Positions 6,869 through 14,135 of a DNA stretch of 19,068 nucleotides are shown here, piece after piece; within the stretch, counting starts at the first letter, position 1, and each line of letters begins with the position of its first letter. This DNA comes from Actinotalea sp. GTDB lineage: Bacteria; Actinomycetota; Actinomycetes; Actinomycetales; Cellulomonadaceae. A program made the position numbers and the translations under genes. The stretch lies in assembly GCA_014360395.1 (NCBI GenBank), contig JACIXM010000101.1, positions 1 through 19,068 of the forward strand, written 5' to 3'. The notes under the pieces are model-generated. The model worked only from the letters and a program-made list of their open reading frames with translations. It did no database searches and was not told the DNA's origin.

Positions 6869-7366
6869 ATGGAGACCCGGTGGCTGACGCGTGAGGAGCT
6901 GGCGGCGTGGGTGCGGCTGGCGGCCGTGCTGGAGCTGCTTCCCGGGCGGCTGGACCAGCAGCTGCGCCGCGACGCGGACCTGACGAACTTCGAGTACTAC
7001 GTGCTCGCGATGCTGTCCGAGGCGCCCGAGCACACCTTGCGGATGACCCGGCTCGCGGCGCAGACCAATGCGACGCTCCCCCGGCTCTCGCACGTCGTGC
7101 GGCGGCTGGAGGAGCGCGGGCTGGTCGAGCGGTTCCCCTGCCCGCAGGACGCCCGCGCCACGAACGCCCGCCTGACCGAGCCCGGCTGGCAGACCGTCCT
7201 GGCCTCGGCGCCCGGGCACGTCGCCACCGTCCGCGAGCACGTCATCGACGCGCTCACGCCGGAGCAGATAGCCCAGCTCACGGCCATCACCGACGCACTC
7301 CTGCAGCGCCTGGACCCGACCGGCCGGATGAGCGAGGTCTACCGCCGCCACGACGCCCCGGCGTGA
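6869..7366 (+). CDS. MarR family transcriptional regulator
   Basis: 165 aa, typical MarR length. The winged helix-turn-helix spans about 57-103: LRMTRLAAQTNATLPRLSHVVRRLEERGLVER is the helix-turn-helix, and the wing is CPQDARATNARLT with the conserved D94 and R96. Helices at 9-50 and 112-150 form the dimer interface. One cysteine, C91, sits at the base of the wing; whether it senses oxidants cannot be told. The ATG at 6869 lies 6 bp after CAGACT, so the transcript may be leaderless; no clear ribosome binding site is present. It faces the reductase-hydrolase operon across 108 bp containing two matching palindromes, its likely binding sites. Confidence 0.94.
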   Translation: METRWLTREELAAWVRLAAVLELLPGRLDQQLRRDADLTNFEYYVLAMLSEAPEHTLRMTRLAAQTNATLPRLSHVVRRLEERGLVERFPCPQDARATNARLTEPGWQTVLASAPGHVATVREHVIDALTPEQIAQLTAITDALLQRLDPTGRMSEVYRRHDAPA

Positions 7367-7395
7367 CCCGCGGCGCCGTCGTCGGACCGGCAGGC

Positions 7396-7449
7396 CGGCG
7401 TCGCGCCGACGCCGCACCGGTGAGGCACGACGTCGCGGGTGGTGCGGCG
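7396..7449. terminator. Two mutually exclusive hairpins after the MarR gene
   Basis: Hairpin A pairs CGGCGTCG (from 7396) with CGACGCCG (to 7414) around CGC. Hairpin B pairs CGCCGCACC (7410-7418) with GGTGCGGCG (7441-7449). They share 7410-7414, so only one can form at a time. They start 30 nt after the MarR stop codon. A terminator role is likely for A; B may be part of a larger fold. Confidence 0.45.
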
Positions 7450-7453
7450 CGAA

Positions 7454-7500
7454 CAACGGGGAGACGTCGTGGCGATATCCGCCACGAAGCCTCCCCGTTG
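7454..7500. terminator. Long bidirectional terminator hairpin
   Basis: The outer stem is CAACGGGGAG (7454-7463) with CTCCCCGTTG (7491-7500), 10 bp. After a 3/3 internal loop the inner stem is TCGTGGCG (7467-7474) with CGCCACGA (7480-7487), 8 bp, closed by ATATC. It lies between the convergent MarR gene and the phosphodiesterase gene ending at 7529, and it is the obvious terminator of the long minus-strand transport operon. Confidence 0.72.
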
Positions 7501-7528
7501 GTCTTCGTCCTGATCAGCGCCGACCGCG

Positions 7529-8296
7529 TCAGACGACGGCGCCCACCTCGGCCGGTGCGGCCGCGGGCACGCGGGCCTCGAGCCAGCCGGCGAGCCGATC
7601 CGGACGGTCGGTGATGATCCCGTCCACCCCGAGGGCGACCGCGGCCGCCCACTGGTCCGGCTCGTTCAGCGTCCACACCACGACCTGCAGGCCGGCGGCG
7701 TGCAGCCGGTCCACGAGGTCCGGCTGCTGGAGGAGCAGCAGCCCGTGCGGGTTGCACGTCACGACGTCGAGCTCGGCGCACCGCTCGAGCAGGTTCGGGC
7801 CCGCCTCGAGGACCAGCAGGCCCCGCCGCAGGTCCGGAGCTGCCGTGCGCAGCGCCGCAACCGTCTCCGGCCAGAAGCTCTGCGCCACGACCCGGTCCAG
7901 CAGGCCGGTGGCCGCGATCGGCTCCGTGACCCGGCGCACCTGGTCGACCGTCCAGGCGCCCTTGACCTCCAGCAGCAGGTCGATGCCGGGTCGCGCGGCG
8001 AGCAGGTCGAGGACCTCGGCGAACGTCGGCACCCGCTGCCCCGCGAAGGACGGGGAGAACCACCCGCCGGCGTCGGCCGTCCGGACCGTCGCCAGCTCCG
8101 TCGAGGCGAGCGCGCCGATCAGGTCGGTCGTCGCGTCGAGGGTCTCGTCGTGGATGACGACGACGTGCCCGTCCGCCGTGAGCTGGACGTCCAGCTCGAC
8201 GGCGTCGGCGCCCGCCCGCCAGGCGGCCTCGAAGGCCGCGAGGGTGTTCTCCGGAGCCACCGAGGAGTTGCCGCGGTGGGCGACGACGACCGTCAC
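7529..8296 (-). CDS. Glycerophosphodiester phosphodiesterase (GDPD, UgpQ-like)
   Basis: 255 aa, typical of cytosolic GDPDs. AHRGNSSVAPENT (6-18) gives His7, Arg8 and the PENT motif. VELDVQLTADG holds the metal ligands E34 and D36, and VIHDETLDATT the catalytic His49. LLLEVKG (E110, K112) and WTLNEPDQW plus GVDGIITDRPD complete the TIM-barrel signature. It hydrolyses glycerophosphodiesters to glycerol-3-phosphate and an alcohol. There is no signal peptide. Its GTG start overlaps the stop of the binding-protein gene (GTGA, 8293-8296), so it is translationally coupled as the last gene of the transport operon. This matches Ugp systems, where UgpQ processes imported diesters. Confidence 0.94.
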   Translation of the reverse strand: MTVVVAHRGNSSVAPENTLAAFEAAWRAGADAVELDVQLTADGHVVVIHDETLDATTDLIGALASTELATVRTADAGGWFSPSFAGQRVPTFAEVLDLLAARPGIDLLLEVKGAWTVDQVRRVTEPIAATGLLDRVVAQSFWPETVAALRTAAPDLRRGLLVLEAGPNLLERCAELDVVTCNPHGLLLLQQPDLVDRLHAAGLQVVVWTLNEPDQWAAAVALGVDGIITDRPDRLAGWLEARVPAAAPAEVGAVV

Positions 8297-9669
8297 AGGT
8301 AGGGCTCCACGTTCTCACGGTAGGCGGTCTCGATCCGGGGTGCGACGGACCCGAACGCGTCGGCCGGGTCGGTGCCGCGCAGGACGATCTGCTCGATGCC
8401 CTCGCTGAGCAGCTGGTCGGCGCCGGGGACGAACACGCGGATCCAGTCCTGCGAGCGCGCCCTGTCGTTGAGCTGGTCCACCGCGGTGCGGAACTGCGGG
8501 GCCTCGGCGTAGACGGCCTTCATCTCGTCGGACTCGATCGCCGAGGTGCGCACGGGCATGTAGCCGGTGCCCTGGGAGAAGAACGCCGTCTGCTCGGTGT
8601 CGGTGAGGAACTTCAGGAAGATCGCCGCGGCGAGCTGCTGCTCCGGCGTGCGCGAGGACGGGATGGCCAGGCCGGTGCCGCCGGTCGGCGTGCCGCCGCC
8701 TGCGGGGCCGTCGGGCAGGTAGGCGGTGCCGACCTCGAACGACGCGGCGTCGAGGATGCCCTTGAGCGAGCCGGTCGACCCGATCGTCGCGGCGACGACG
8801 CCGGAGGCGAAGTCGACGGTGGCGTCCTCGGAGACCGTGGCCAGGCCCGTCTCGTGGAACATCCCGCGCAGGAACTCCCCGGCCTCGAGCGCCTCGGGGG
8901 TGTCGAGCGTGGTGTCCCACTCGTCGGAGTACCGGCCGCCGTGGCCCCACAGGATGTTCTTGAACCACCACGCCGACCACGACGGGCCGACGGACAGACC
9001 GAGCGGCGCCGAGTCTGCCGGCACCTGCTCGGCCAGCGCCTCCTGCCACTGCCCGAGCTCGGCCCAGGTCTCCGGGCCCCGGTCGGGCAGCCCGGCCGCG
9101 GCCCACATGTCCTTGTTGTAGTAGAAGAGCGGCGTGGAGCGCGCGTACGGCGCGGCCCAGTGCTGCCCCTCGTACTCGTAGTCGCTGCGGAAGGCGGGGA
9201 CGAAGTCGTCGACGTCGACCTCCAGGTGCTCGAAGACGTCGTCCAGCGGCATGATCTGGTCGTTGAGGTGGTAGCGGAACCACCACACGTCGGAGGAGAT
9301 GACCAGGTCCGGCAGCTGGTCGGTCTGGGAGGCGGCCTGGAAGCGCTGGGCGATCTCGTCGTAGCTCGCACCGGCGGTCACCAGGTTGACCTTGATGTCG
9401 GGGTACTCGGCCTCGAAGCGCTCGACGAGCTCCTTCTCGACCGGCTGCGAGCCGCCGGGGTGGTTGCTCCACCACGTGATCTCGGACGCGGGCTCGACCT
9501 GCGACCAGTCGATCGCGGTCGCCTCGCGCGCCTCGGCCGGCGCGTCGCCGGAGGCGACGGTCGGCCCGGCGCAGGCGGTCAGCGTCAGGGCGCCGGCGGC
9601 CGTGAGCGCGCCGAGCACGAGCGTCGACGGACGCCGGGTGCGGCGCGTCGGCACGGAGGGGATGGACAC
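8293..9669 (-). CDS. ABC transporter substrate-binding lipoprotein (UgpB-like, family 1 SBP)
   Basis: 458 aa. The N-terminus has Arg-rich residues 9-13, a hydrophobic core (STLVLGALTAAGALTL) and a lipobox LTAC with Cys33, so it is a membrane-anchored lipoprotein. ITWWSNHPGGSQPVEKELVERFEAEYP is the classic opening of family-1 sugar/glycerol-phosphate binding proteins. Later come PDLVISSDVWWFRYHLNDQIMPLDD, APYARSTPLFYYNKDMWAAAG and the FFSQGTGYMPVRTSA segment near the C-terminus. The GTG at 9669 has GAGGAGA 7 bp upstream. The downstream GDPD suggests glycerol-3-phosphate or glycerophosphodiesters as ligand, but a sugar is possible. It is separated from the upstream permease gene by 192 bp containing a hairpin repeat array, which may uncouple its expression from the permeases. 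Confidence 0.94.
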   Translation of the reverse strand: MSIPSVPTRRTRRPSTLVLGALTAAGALTLTACAGPTVASGDAPAEAREATAIDWSQVEPASEITWWSNHPGGSQPVEKELVERFEAEYPDIKVNLVTAGASYDEIAQRFQAASQTDQLPDLVISSDVWWFRYHLNDQIMPLDDVFEHLEVDVDDFVPAFRSDYEYEGQHWAAPYARSTPLFYYNKDMWAAAGLPDRGPETWAELGQWQEALAEQVPADSAPLGLSVGPSWSAWWFKNILWGHGGRYSDEWDTTLDTPEALEAGEFLRGMFHETGLATVSEDATVDFASGVVAATIGSTGSLKGILDAASFEVGTAYLPDGPAGGGTPTGGTGLAIPSSRTPEQQLAAAIFLKFLTDTEQTAFFSQGTGYMPVRTSAIESDEMKAVYAEAPQFRTAVDQLNDRARSQDWIRVFVPGADQLLSEGIEQIVLRGTDPADAFGSVAPRIETAYRENVEPYL

Positions 9670-9768
9670 AGGTGTCTCCTCAGGAGTGCGGTGGGTGCTC
9701 CCGCGGGCGCGGGGGCGGGACCGGACCGGGTCGGCCCGGGGTCGGGTGCCGGGCAGCCGCCCGGGGGT

Positions 9769-9860
9769 GTGCGGGCCGAGGCCCGGTTCGGGTGCGGGCC
9801 GAGGCCCGGTTCGGGTGCGGGCCGAGGCCCGGTTCGGGTGCGGGACGAGGCCCGGGGAGG
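9769..9860. repeat. Four tandem 23-bp hairpin-forming repeats inside the transport operon
   Basis: Units at 9769-9791, 9792-9814 and 9815-9837 are identical; 9838-9860 is a diverged fourth copy. Each intact unit contains CGGGCCGAGGCCCG, which can fold as a 5-bp stem with a CGAG loop (CUCG in the operon mRNA), followed by GTTCGG. The array fills half of the 192-bp gap between the second permease (stop at 9862) and the binding-protein gene (start 9669). The rest, 9670-9768, is GC-rich with short inverted repeats and no gene. Confidence 0.9.
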
Positions 9861-9861
9861 C

Positions 9862-10797
9862 TCAGCCGGTGACCGCCCCGGTGGTCAGGCCGGCGACGAG
9901 CCGGCGCTGCAGCACGAGGAAGAGCAGCAGGATCGGGAGCGTGACCAGGACCGTGGCGGCCAGCAGCACGCCCCAGTCGCTCATCCCGTCGATGTTCTGC
10001 AGGAGGGTCAGGCCCACGGGCAGCGTCATCTTCCGTGGGTCGTCCACGACGAGGAACGGCCACAGGTAGTCGTTCCACTCGGTGACCACCGCGACGAGGC
10101 CGACGGCGGCGACGGTCGGCAGCGACATCGGCACGACGAACCGCCACAGCCGCCGCCAGTGGCCGGCGCCGTCGAGCTCGGCGGCCTCCAGGACCGACGC
10201 GGGCAGGGTGAGGAAGTGCTGGCGGAACAGGAAGGTGCCGAACGCGCTCGCCAGGCCCGGCACGAGGATCCCCTGGTAGGTGTTGAGCCAGCCCAGGCTC
10301 GCCACGAACGTGTAGTTGGGGATGATCGTGATCTGCGGCGGGATCATCAGCGCCGCGATGACCACCAGGAACACCGTCCGGCGGTACGGCACGTCCAGGA
10401 ACACCAGCGCGTACGCGCAGGACAGCCCCAGCAGCACCTTCAGCCCCGCGCCGACGACGGTCAGGCCCACGCTGTTGAGGAAGAGCTGACCCAGCGGGAT
10501 GGTCTGCGCGGCGTTGCCGTAGCTGGTCAGGTCCACGGCCTCCGGCAACCACTGCAGCGGCAACCGGTACAGCTCGTCGGGCCGCTTGAGGCTGGCCAGC
10601 AGCATCCAGACCAGCGGCGCGCCGAGCACCACCGTGGCGATGACCATGGTCACCCAGCCGCTCGCGTCGAGCAGCATCGCTCGCGGCGGCCGACGACGGC
10701 GCCCGGGGCCGGCCACGGCGGGTCGCTCCGGCACGGCGGTGGACGCGCCGGGCGGTACCGGGCCGGCGTCGTGGCGGGGAGCGATCTGCAGGCTCAT
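9862..10797 (-). CDS. ABC transporter permease (UgpE / MalG-like)
   Basis: 311 aa, six predicted membrane helices, starting with one at about 48-68 after a Pro/Arg-rich cytoplasmic tail. The MalG-class signatures are ASLKRPDELYRLPLQWLPE (68-86), MIPPQITIIPNY and the EAA loop EAAELDGAGHWRRLWRFVVP (204-223) that docks the ATPase, then WNDYLWPFLV. It forms the heterodimeric membrane channel with the permease encoded immediately upstream. Its ATG overlaps that gene's stop by ATGA (10794-10797), so the two are coupled. Specificity is set by the binding protein and remains inferred. Confidence 0.94.
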   Translation of the reverse strand: MSLQIAPRHDAGPVPPGASTAVPERPAVAGPGRRRRPPRAMLLDASGWVTMVIATVVLGAPLVWMLLASLKRPDELYRLPLQWLPEAVDLTSYGNAAQTIPLGQLFLNSVGLTVVGAGLKVLLGLSCAYALVFLDVPYRRTVFLVVIAALMIPPQITIIPNYTFVASLGWLNTYQGILVPGLASAFGTFLFRQHFLTLPASVLEAAELDGAGHWRRLWRFVVPMSLPTVAAVGLVAVVTEWNDYLWPFLVVDDPRKMTLPVGLTLLQNIDGMSDWGVLLAATVLVTLPILLLFLVLQRRLVAGLTTGAVTG

Positions 10798-11753
10798 GCG
10801 TAGTGGACCTTCTTCTCGACGTAGCGCAGCTGCAGCGCGGTGACCACCAGGAGGACGAGGAAGAGGACCGTCGCGCCGGCCGAGGCGTAGCCCGCCCGGC
10901 CGTTGACGAAGCCCTCCTGGTAGATCTGGTACATCAGGGTCGTCGTGCTGCCGAGGGGGCCGCCGGACGTCATCGAGCGGATGATGTCGAAGGACTGCAG
11001 CGAGGCGAGCAGCATCGTGACGGTGAGGAAGAACGTCGTCGGCGTCAGCAACGGCAGGACGATCGACCGCAGCGTGCGGGCCGGGCTCGCGCCGTCCAGC
11101 GCCGCGGCGTCGCGCAGGTCCTGCGGGATCGACTGCAGGCCGGCGAGGTAGATGAGCGCGACGTACCCGAGGTTCTTCCACAGGTACACCACGATGATCA
11201 TGACCAGCGGCCAGGGCTCCGCGGTGTACCACTGCGGCGAGGACGCGCCGAACCAGCCGAGCACCGCGGACATCAACCCGTAGCGCGGGTCGAAGATGAA
11301 CAGCCAGAGGATGCCGACGGCGTACCCGGACAGCACGTACGGCGCGAACGCGACCGTCCGGGCCAGGCCGCGGCCGGGCAGGCGCCGGTCCAGCAGGAGC
11401 GCCAGGCCGAGCCCGAGCACGAGGGCCCCGCCGACCGTGGCGACCGTGAAGACCGCCGTCGTCGTCAGGACCTGCGCGGTGGCGGGGCTGGTGAACCACT
11501 CGACGTAGTTGCCCAGGCCGACGAACCGCGCGACGGGCGACCCCAGGTTCCACTGCATCGTCGAGAGGTAGAAGCTCTCCAGCAGCGGCCGGTACACGAA
11601 CACGAGCAGCAGCGCGACGTTCGGTCCGGCGAGGAGGAGGAACCACAGGAGCGCGCGGCGCCGGCGGGCCAGGCCCGGCCGACGACGACGCCGCTCGGCG
11701 GGGCCGGGCGCACCGGGAGCGGTCCCGGTGCGCGGGGCGAGGACGGCGGTCAT
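10794..11753 (-). CDS. ABC transporter permease (UgpA / MalF-like), first gene of the operon
   Basis: 319 aa. After an Arg-rich cytoplasmic N-terminus come six hydrophobic helices, the first at about 34-54 (LLWFLLLAGPNVALLLVFVY). FVGLGNYVEWF is the usual segment after helix 1, and DAAALDGASPARTLRSIVLP (215-234) is the EAA loop. MTSGGPLGSTTTLMYQIYQEGF near the end is typical of UgpA/sugar permeases. ATG 11753 was chosen over the upstream ATG at 11825 because TAGCGT ends 7 bp before it. No ATP-binding gene is nearby; in actinobacteria a shared ATPase (MsiK/UgpC type) encoded elsewhere commonly powers such transporters. Confidence 0.93.
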   Translation of the reverse strand: MTAVLAPRTGTAPGAPGPAERRRRRPGLARRRRALLWFLLLAGPNVALLLVFVYRPLLESFYLSTMQWNLGSPVARFVGLGNYVEWFTSPATAQVLTTTAVFTVATVGGALVLGLGLALLLDRRLPGRGLARTVAFAPYVLSGYAVGILWLFIFDPRYGLMSAVLGWFGASSPQWYTAEPWPLVMIIVVYLWKNLGYVALIYLAGLQSIPQDLRDAAALDGASPARTLRSIVLPLLTPTTFFLTVTMLLASLQSFDIIRSMTSGGPLGSTTTLMYQIYQEGFVNGRAGYASAGATVLFLVLLVVTALQLRYVEKKVHYA

Positions 11754-11760
11754 GGGCGCG

Positions 11761-11766
11761 ACGCTA
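11761..11766 (-). promoter_or_regulatory. -10 box (TAGCGT) of the transport operon, leaderless
   Basis: On the minus strand TAGCGT is followed by 7 bp and the ATG at 11753, with no ribosome binding site between. An upstream TGTCGA (11787-11782) is a weak -35 with 15-bp spacing. At 11822-11831 TCAACGTTCA, an imperfect palindrome around AACGTT, sits upstream and could be a LacI-type half-match. Confidence 0.48.
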
Positions 11767-11913
11767 GGCACCCGGATCGGGTCGACATGCCGTCCGGCGG
11801 GTCCGTTGCCGAAGGGTTCGATCAACGTTCACACCCGTCAGGCGGGGTTCAGGAGCGCGCCGTCCGCGAGCGCCGCACCGTTCACCGGGCGGTCGCCGTG
11901 TGGTCGGCCGGCG

Positions 11914-11951
11914 GTTGGGTCCTTGGTCTGGTCCGCGCCGCACCCAACGGT
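11914..11951 (+). promoter_or_regulatory. Inverted repeat and candidate promoter upstream of the DUF4389 gene
   Basis: GTTGGGT (11914-11920) and ACCCAAC (11942-11948) are perfect 7-bp arms around 21 bp. Inside lies TTGGTC (11923-11928), 17 bp before AACGGT (11946-11951), a weak -35/-10 pair that would give a leader of about 59 nt. The repeat flanks the promoter, so it may be an operator. The rest of the divergent gap 11754-12016 shows no gene. Confidence 0.3.
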
Positions 11952-12016
11952 GCCAGCCTGGACGGTGGCCGCCGCGACGGCGCCCGTGCCGCCGGGCCGG
12001 CCGCAGGGAGGACCTC

Positions 12017-12763
12017 ATGGCCGGCACCACCTCGACCACCGGTGGTCCCTGGACCCCCGCCCCGCCCGCGCCGCCCGCCTACCCGCTGGTCCTGGAGGGC
12101 GTTCCCGACCCGGCGGTGTCGCGGTGGCTGTGGCTGGTCAAGTGGCTCCTGCTGCTGCCCCACGCGATCGTGCTGGCGTTCCTGTGGCTGGCGTACCTCG
12201 TGCTGTGGCCCGTGGTGCTGGTGACGGTGGCTGCCACGGCGCGGTACCCCCGAGCGATCTTCGACTTCCAGGTCGGCGTGCTGCGCTGGAGCTGGCGCGT
12301 GGCGTACTACGGGTACAGCGCGCTGGGGACGGACGCGTACCCGCCCTTCACGCTCGACGACGTCCCCGACCACCCCGCCCGACTGCACGTGGTATACCCC
12401 GAGCGGCTGTCCCGCGGACTCGCGCTGGTGAAGTGGTGGCTCCTGGCGATCCCGCACTACCTCGTCCTGGCGCTGCTGCTCGGACCGCAGGTCCGCTGGG
12501 AGGACGCGCAGGGCGCGGCCCAGTACCAGTCCCAGACGGGCCTCATCGGGATCCTCGTCCTGGTCGTCGGTGTGGTGCTGCTCTTCAGCGGCCGGTACCC
12601 CCGCGGGCTGCACGACCTGCTCGTGGGCCTGAACCGGTGGGTGTACCGGGTGGGCGTCTACGTGTCGCTCATGACCGACCAGTACCCACCGTTCCGCCTG
12701 GATCTCGGCCCGGCCGAGCCCGGTACCGTCAGCGACGCACCGACACCGCCACCGTCGGGCTGA
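12017..12763 (+). CDS. DUF4389 membrane protein with internal duplication
   Basis: 248 aa. After a Pro-rich N-terminus, hydrophobic segments lie at about 36-74, 137-156 and 175-191. The two soluble ends of the domain match each other: RYPRAIFDFQVGVLRWSWRV then GTDAYPPFTLD (77-113), and RYPRGLHDLLVGLNRWVYRV then MTDQYPPFRLD (193-229). Both fit the DUF4389 pattern, and each is preceded by the VKW-LLL--PH helix. The function of the family is unknown. AGGGAGGACCTC upstream of ATG 12017 is a good ribosome binding site. The 3' end overlaps the convergent gene's 3' end by 35 bp (12729-12763). Confidence 0.92.
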   Translation: MAGTTSTTGGPWTPAPPAPPAYPLVLEGVPDPAVSRWLWLVKWLLLLPHAIVLAFLWLAYLVLWPVVLVTVAATARYPRAIFDFQVGVLRWSWRVAYYGYSALGTDAYPPFTLDDVPDHPARLHVVYPERLSRGLALVKWWLLAIPHYLVLALLLGPQVRWEDAQGAAQYQSQTGLIGILVLVVGVVLLFSGRYPRGLHDLLVGLNRWVYRVGVYVSLMTDQYPPFRLDLGPAEPGTVSDAPTPPPSG

Positions 12764-13879
12764 CGCCCTGGGCGAACGACGGCGTCGTCGCGGCCACCGC
12801 CCGCAGTCGCACCGTCCCGGCCGGCAGGAGGACCTTGACGGTGGCGGTCCCGGCGGTGCTCTGCGGTGCGGTCGTGAGCGTCTTCCACTCCGTCCCGGTC
12901 CACCGCTGCAGCCGCAGCGTGTAGCCCGCCTGCGGGCGGGACGACGTCATCCGCACCGAGGTCGCGGCGCGGGCCGTCGGCGTCGACGTGAGGACGGCGA
13001 GCGAGACCGCCGGCCGCGCCCCGATCTTCACCACCGGGGAGGTCGAGGGGCCGGCGACGCCGACGCGGTCGGCGTGGCGCCAGCGGTACTCCGTGGTGCG
13101 GGCGGGCCGCACCGTGACGCCGACCGCACCGGTGGACGACGTCGTCGCCGACCCGACCGTCGTCCACGCTGTGCTGCCGGCGGGGCGCTGCTGGAGCACC
13201 ATCGCCTCGCCGGCGATCCCCGGCTGGTCCGCCGGCAGGGTCCCCACCTCGACACGCGTGAGCCGTCCGGAGACCGTGACGGCCGAGCCGACCGGGACCG
13301 CGCGGGCGGTGGTCCGCATGACGGACGTGCTGCGGGGGTAGATGCGGTAGGAGGCGTGCGTCCCCACCTCGGGGCCGGGGATGGTGTATCCCGCCACCCG
13401 GCCCCTGCTCGTGGACGCCCAGTCGCCGACGTGCCACGTCCGGTCGATCGTGACCGGGCCCGAGCAGGTGGTCGCGGACGCCGGGACCGTCAGGCAGGGG
13501 TACCGCGTGCGGTCGTCCCAGTCGTTGATGCCGGCGAGCGCCGGTGTCCCGTTGCCCTCCTCCACCCACAGCGACCAGCTCCGGATGCCGCCGGTGTACG
13601 CGGGCGAGACGCTGATGGTGGTCCGCGCGCGGAGCCGGGAGCCCGAGAGGACCCAGGTGGTCGGTGTGACCGCGCGGCCCGCGGCGTCGGTGATCCGGAG
13701 CGGGGAGAACGAGACGGGGTGGTCCACCCGGAAGGTGGTGGAGGCGGTGTTCGTGTACCCGGCCCAGTCCGTCACGGTGACGTCCCACCGGACGGCTCCT
13801 CGGCCACCGCGGGCGCGCCGGGAGAGGCGAGCAGGAGGGTCAGGGCCGCGGCGGCACCGGCCAGGGATCCACGACGCAT
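12729..13879 (-). pseudogene. Secreted beta-sandwich-type surface protein, frameshifted after its signal peptide
   Basis: ATG 13879, preceded by AGGGGGCG, encodes a clear signal peptide, MRRGSLAGAAAALTLLLASP then GAPAVA, but that frame stops at 13772 after 35 codons. A different frame, entered by about 13790, continues for over 350 codons to 12729 with typical secreted-protein sequence: WDVTVTDWAGYTNTASTTF, YPCLTVPASATTCSGPVTI, SAVTVSGRLTRV, TTEYRWRHAD and LRLQRWTGTEWKTL, each resembling Ig-like or fibronectin-like modules. The total length (1151 bp) is one base short of a multiple of three, consistent with one missing base at about 13780-13800. Causes: true decay, an internal deletion (the mature part seems to begin mid-domain), a sequencing error, or programmed -1 frameshifting. 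Function unknown, probably cell-surface binding. Confidence 0.72.
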
Positions 13880-13923
13880 GCGGCTTCGCCCCCTGACGTG
13901 AGCGCCCGCGCGCCCGCCCCCGC

Positions 13924-13952
13924 AGCCTAGGGATCATCTGCTGCCGCGGACA
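13924..13952 (-). promoter_or_regulatory. Promoter of the frameshifted secreted protein
   Basis: On the minus strand TGTCCG (13952-13947) and TAGGCT (13929-13924) are 17 bp apart. The predicted start leaves a leader of about 38 nt with AGGGGGCG before the ATG at 13879. The intact promoter, ribosome site and signal peptide argue for a recent frameshift. The remaining gap up to 14135 has no gene. Confidence 0.42.
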
Positions 13953-14076
13953 GGGGCGGCGGGCTCGCTCGGCGTGCGTTCACCCGTCCGGCCGCGCCTC
14001 AGGGCGGGCCGCCGCGCGGCGGATCGGCGTGGGGCCCCGCCCGCCCGTCCGGGGTGCAGCCCCGGCCGCCCCGGCC

Positions 14077-14082
14077 TACCGT
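14077..14082 (+). promoter_or_regulatory. Candidate -10 box (TACCGT) for the 70-aa acidic protein
   Basis: TACCGT fits TANNNT and would give a leader of about 47 nt that ends in the GAGGAGG ribosome site. No convincing -35 is visible. Confidence 0.33.
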
Positions 14083-14135
14083 CGAGACGGCGGACCGCGA
14101 CGACGGCGGCCCGGCCGCGAGCCGAGGAGGAAGCG

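Noticed and set aside
9769..9860. CRISPR array
   Set aside because: The units are head-to-tail with no spacers, and no cas genes are present.
11822..11831. LacI-type operator for the transport operon
   Set aside because: TCAACGTTCA is only partly palindromic and lies about 70 bp upstream of the start; too weak to claim.
13880..13937. Reading the secreted protein from ATG 13937 in the body frame without a frameshift
   Set aside because: The first 50 residues in that frame are Arg/Gly-rich with no signal peptide, whereas a textbook signal peptide lies in the next frame with its own ribosome site.
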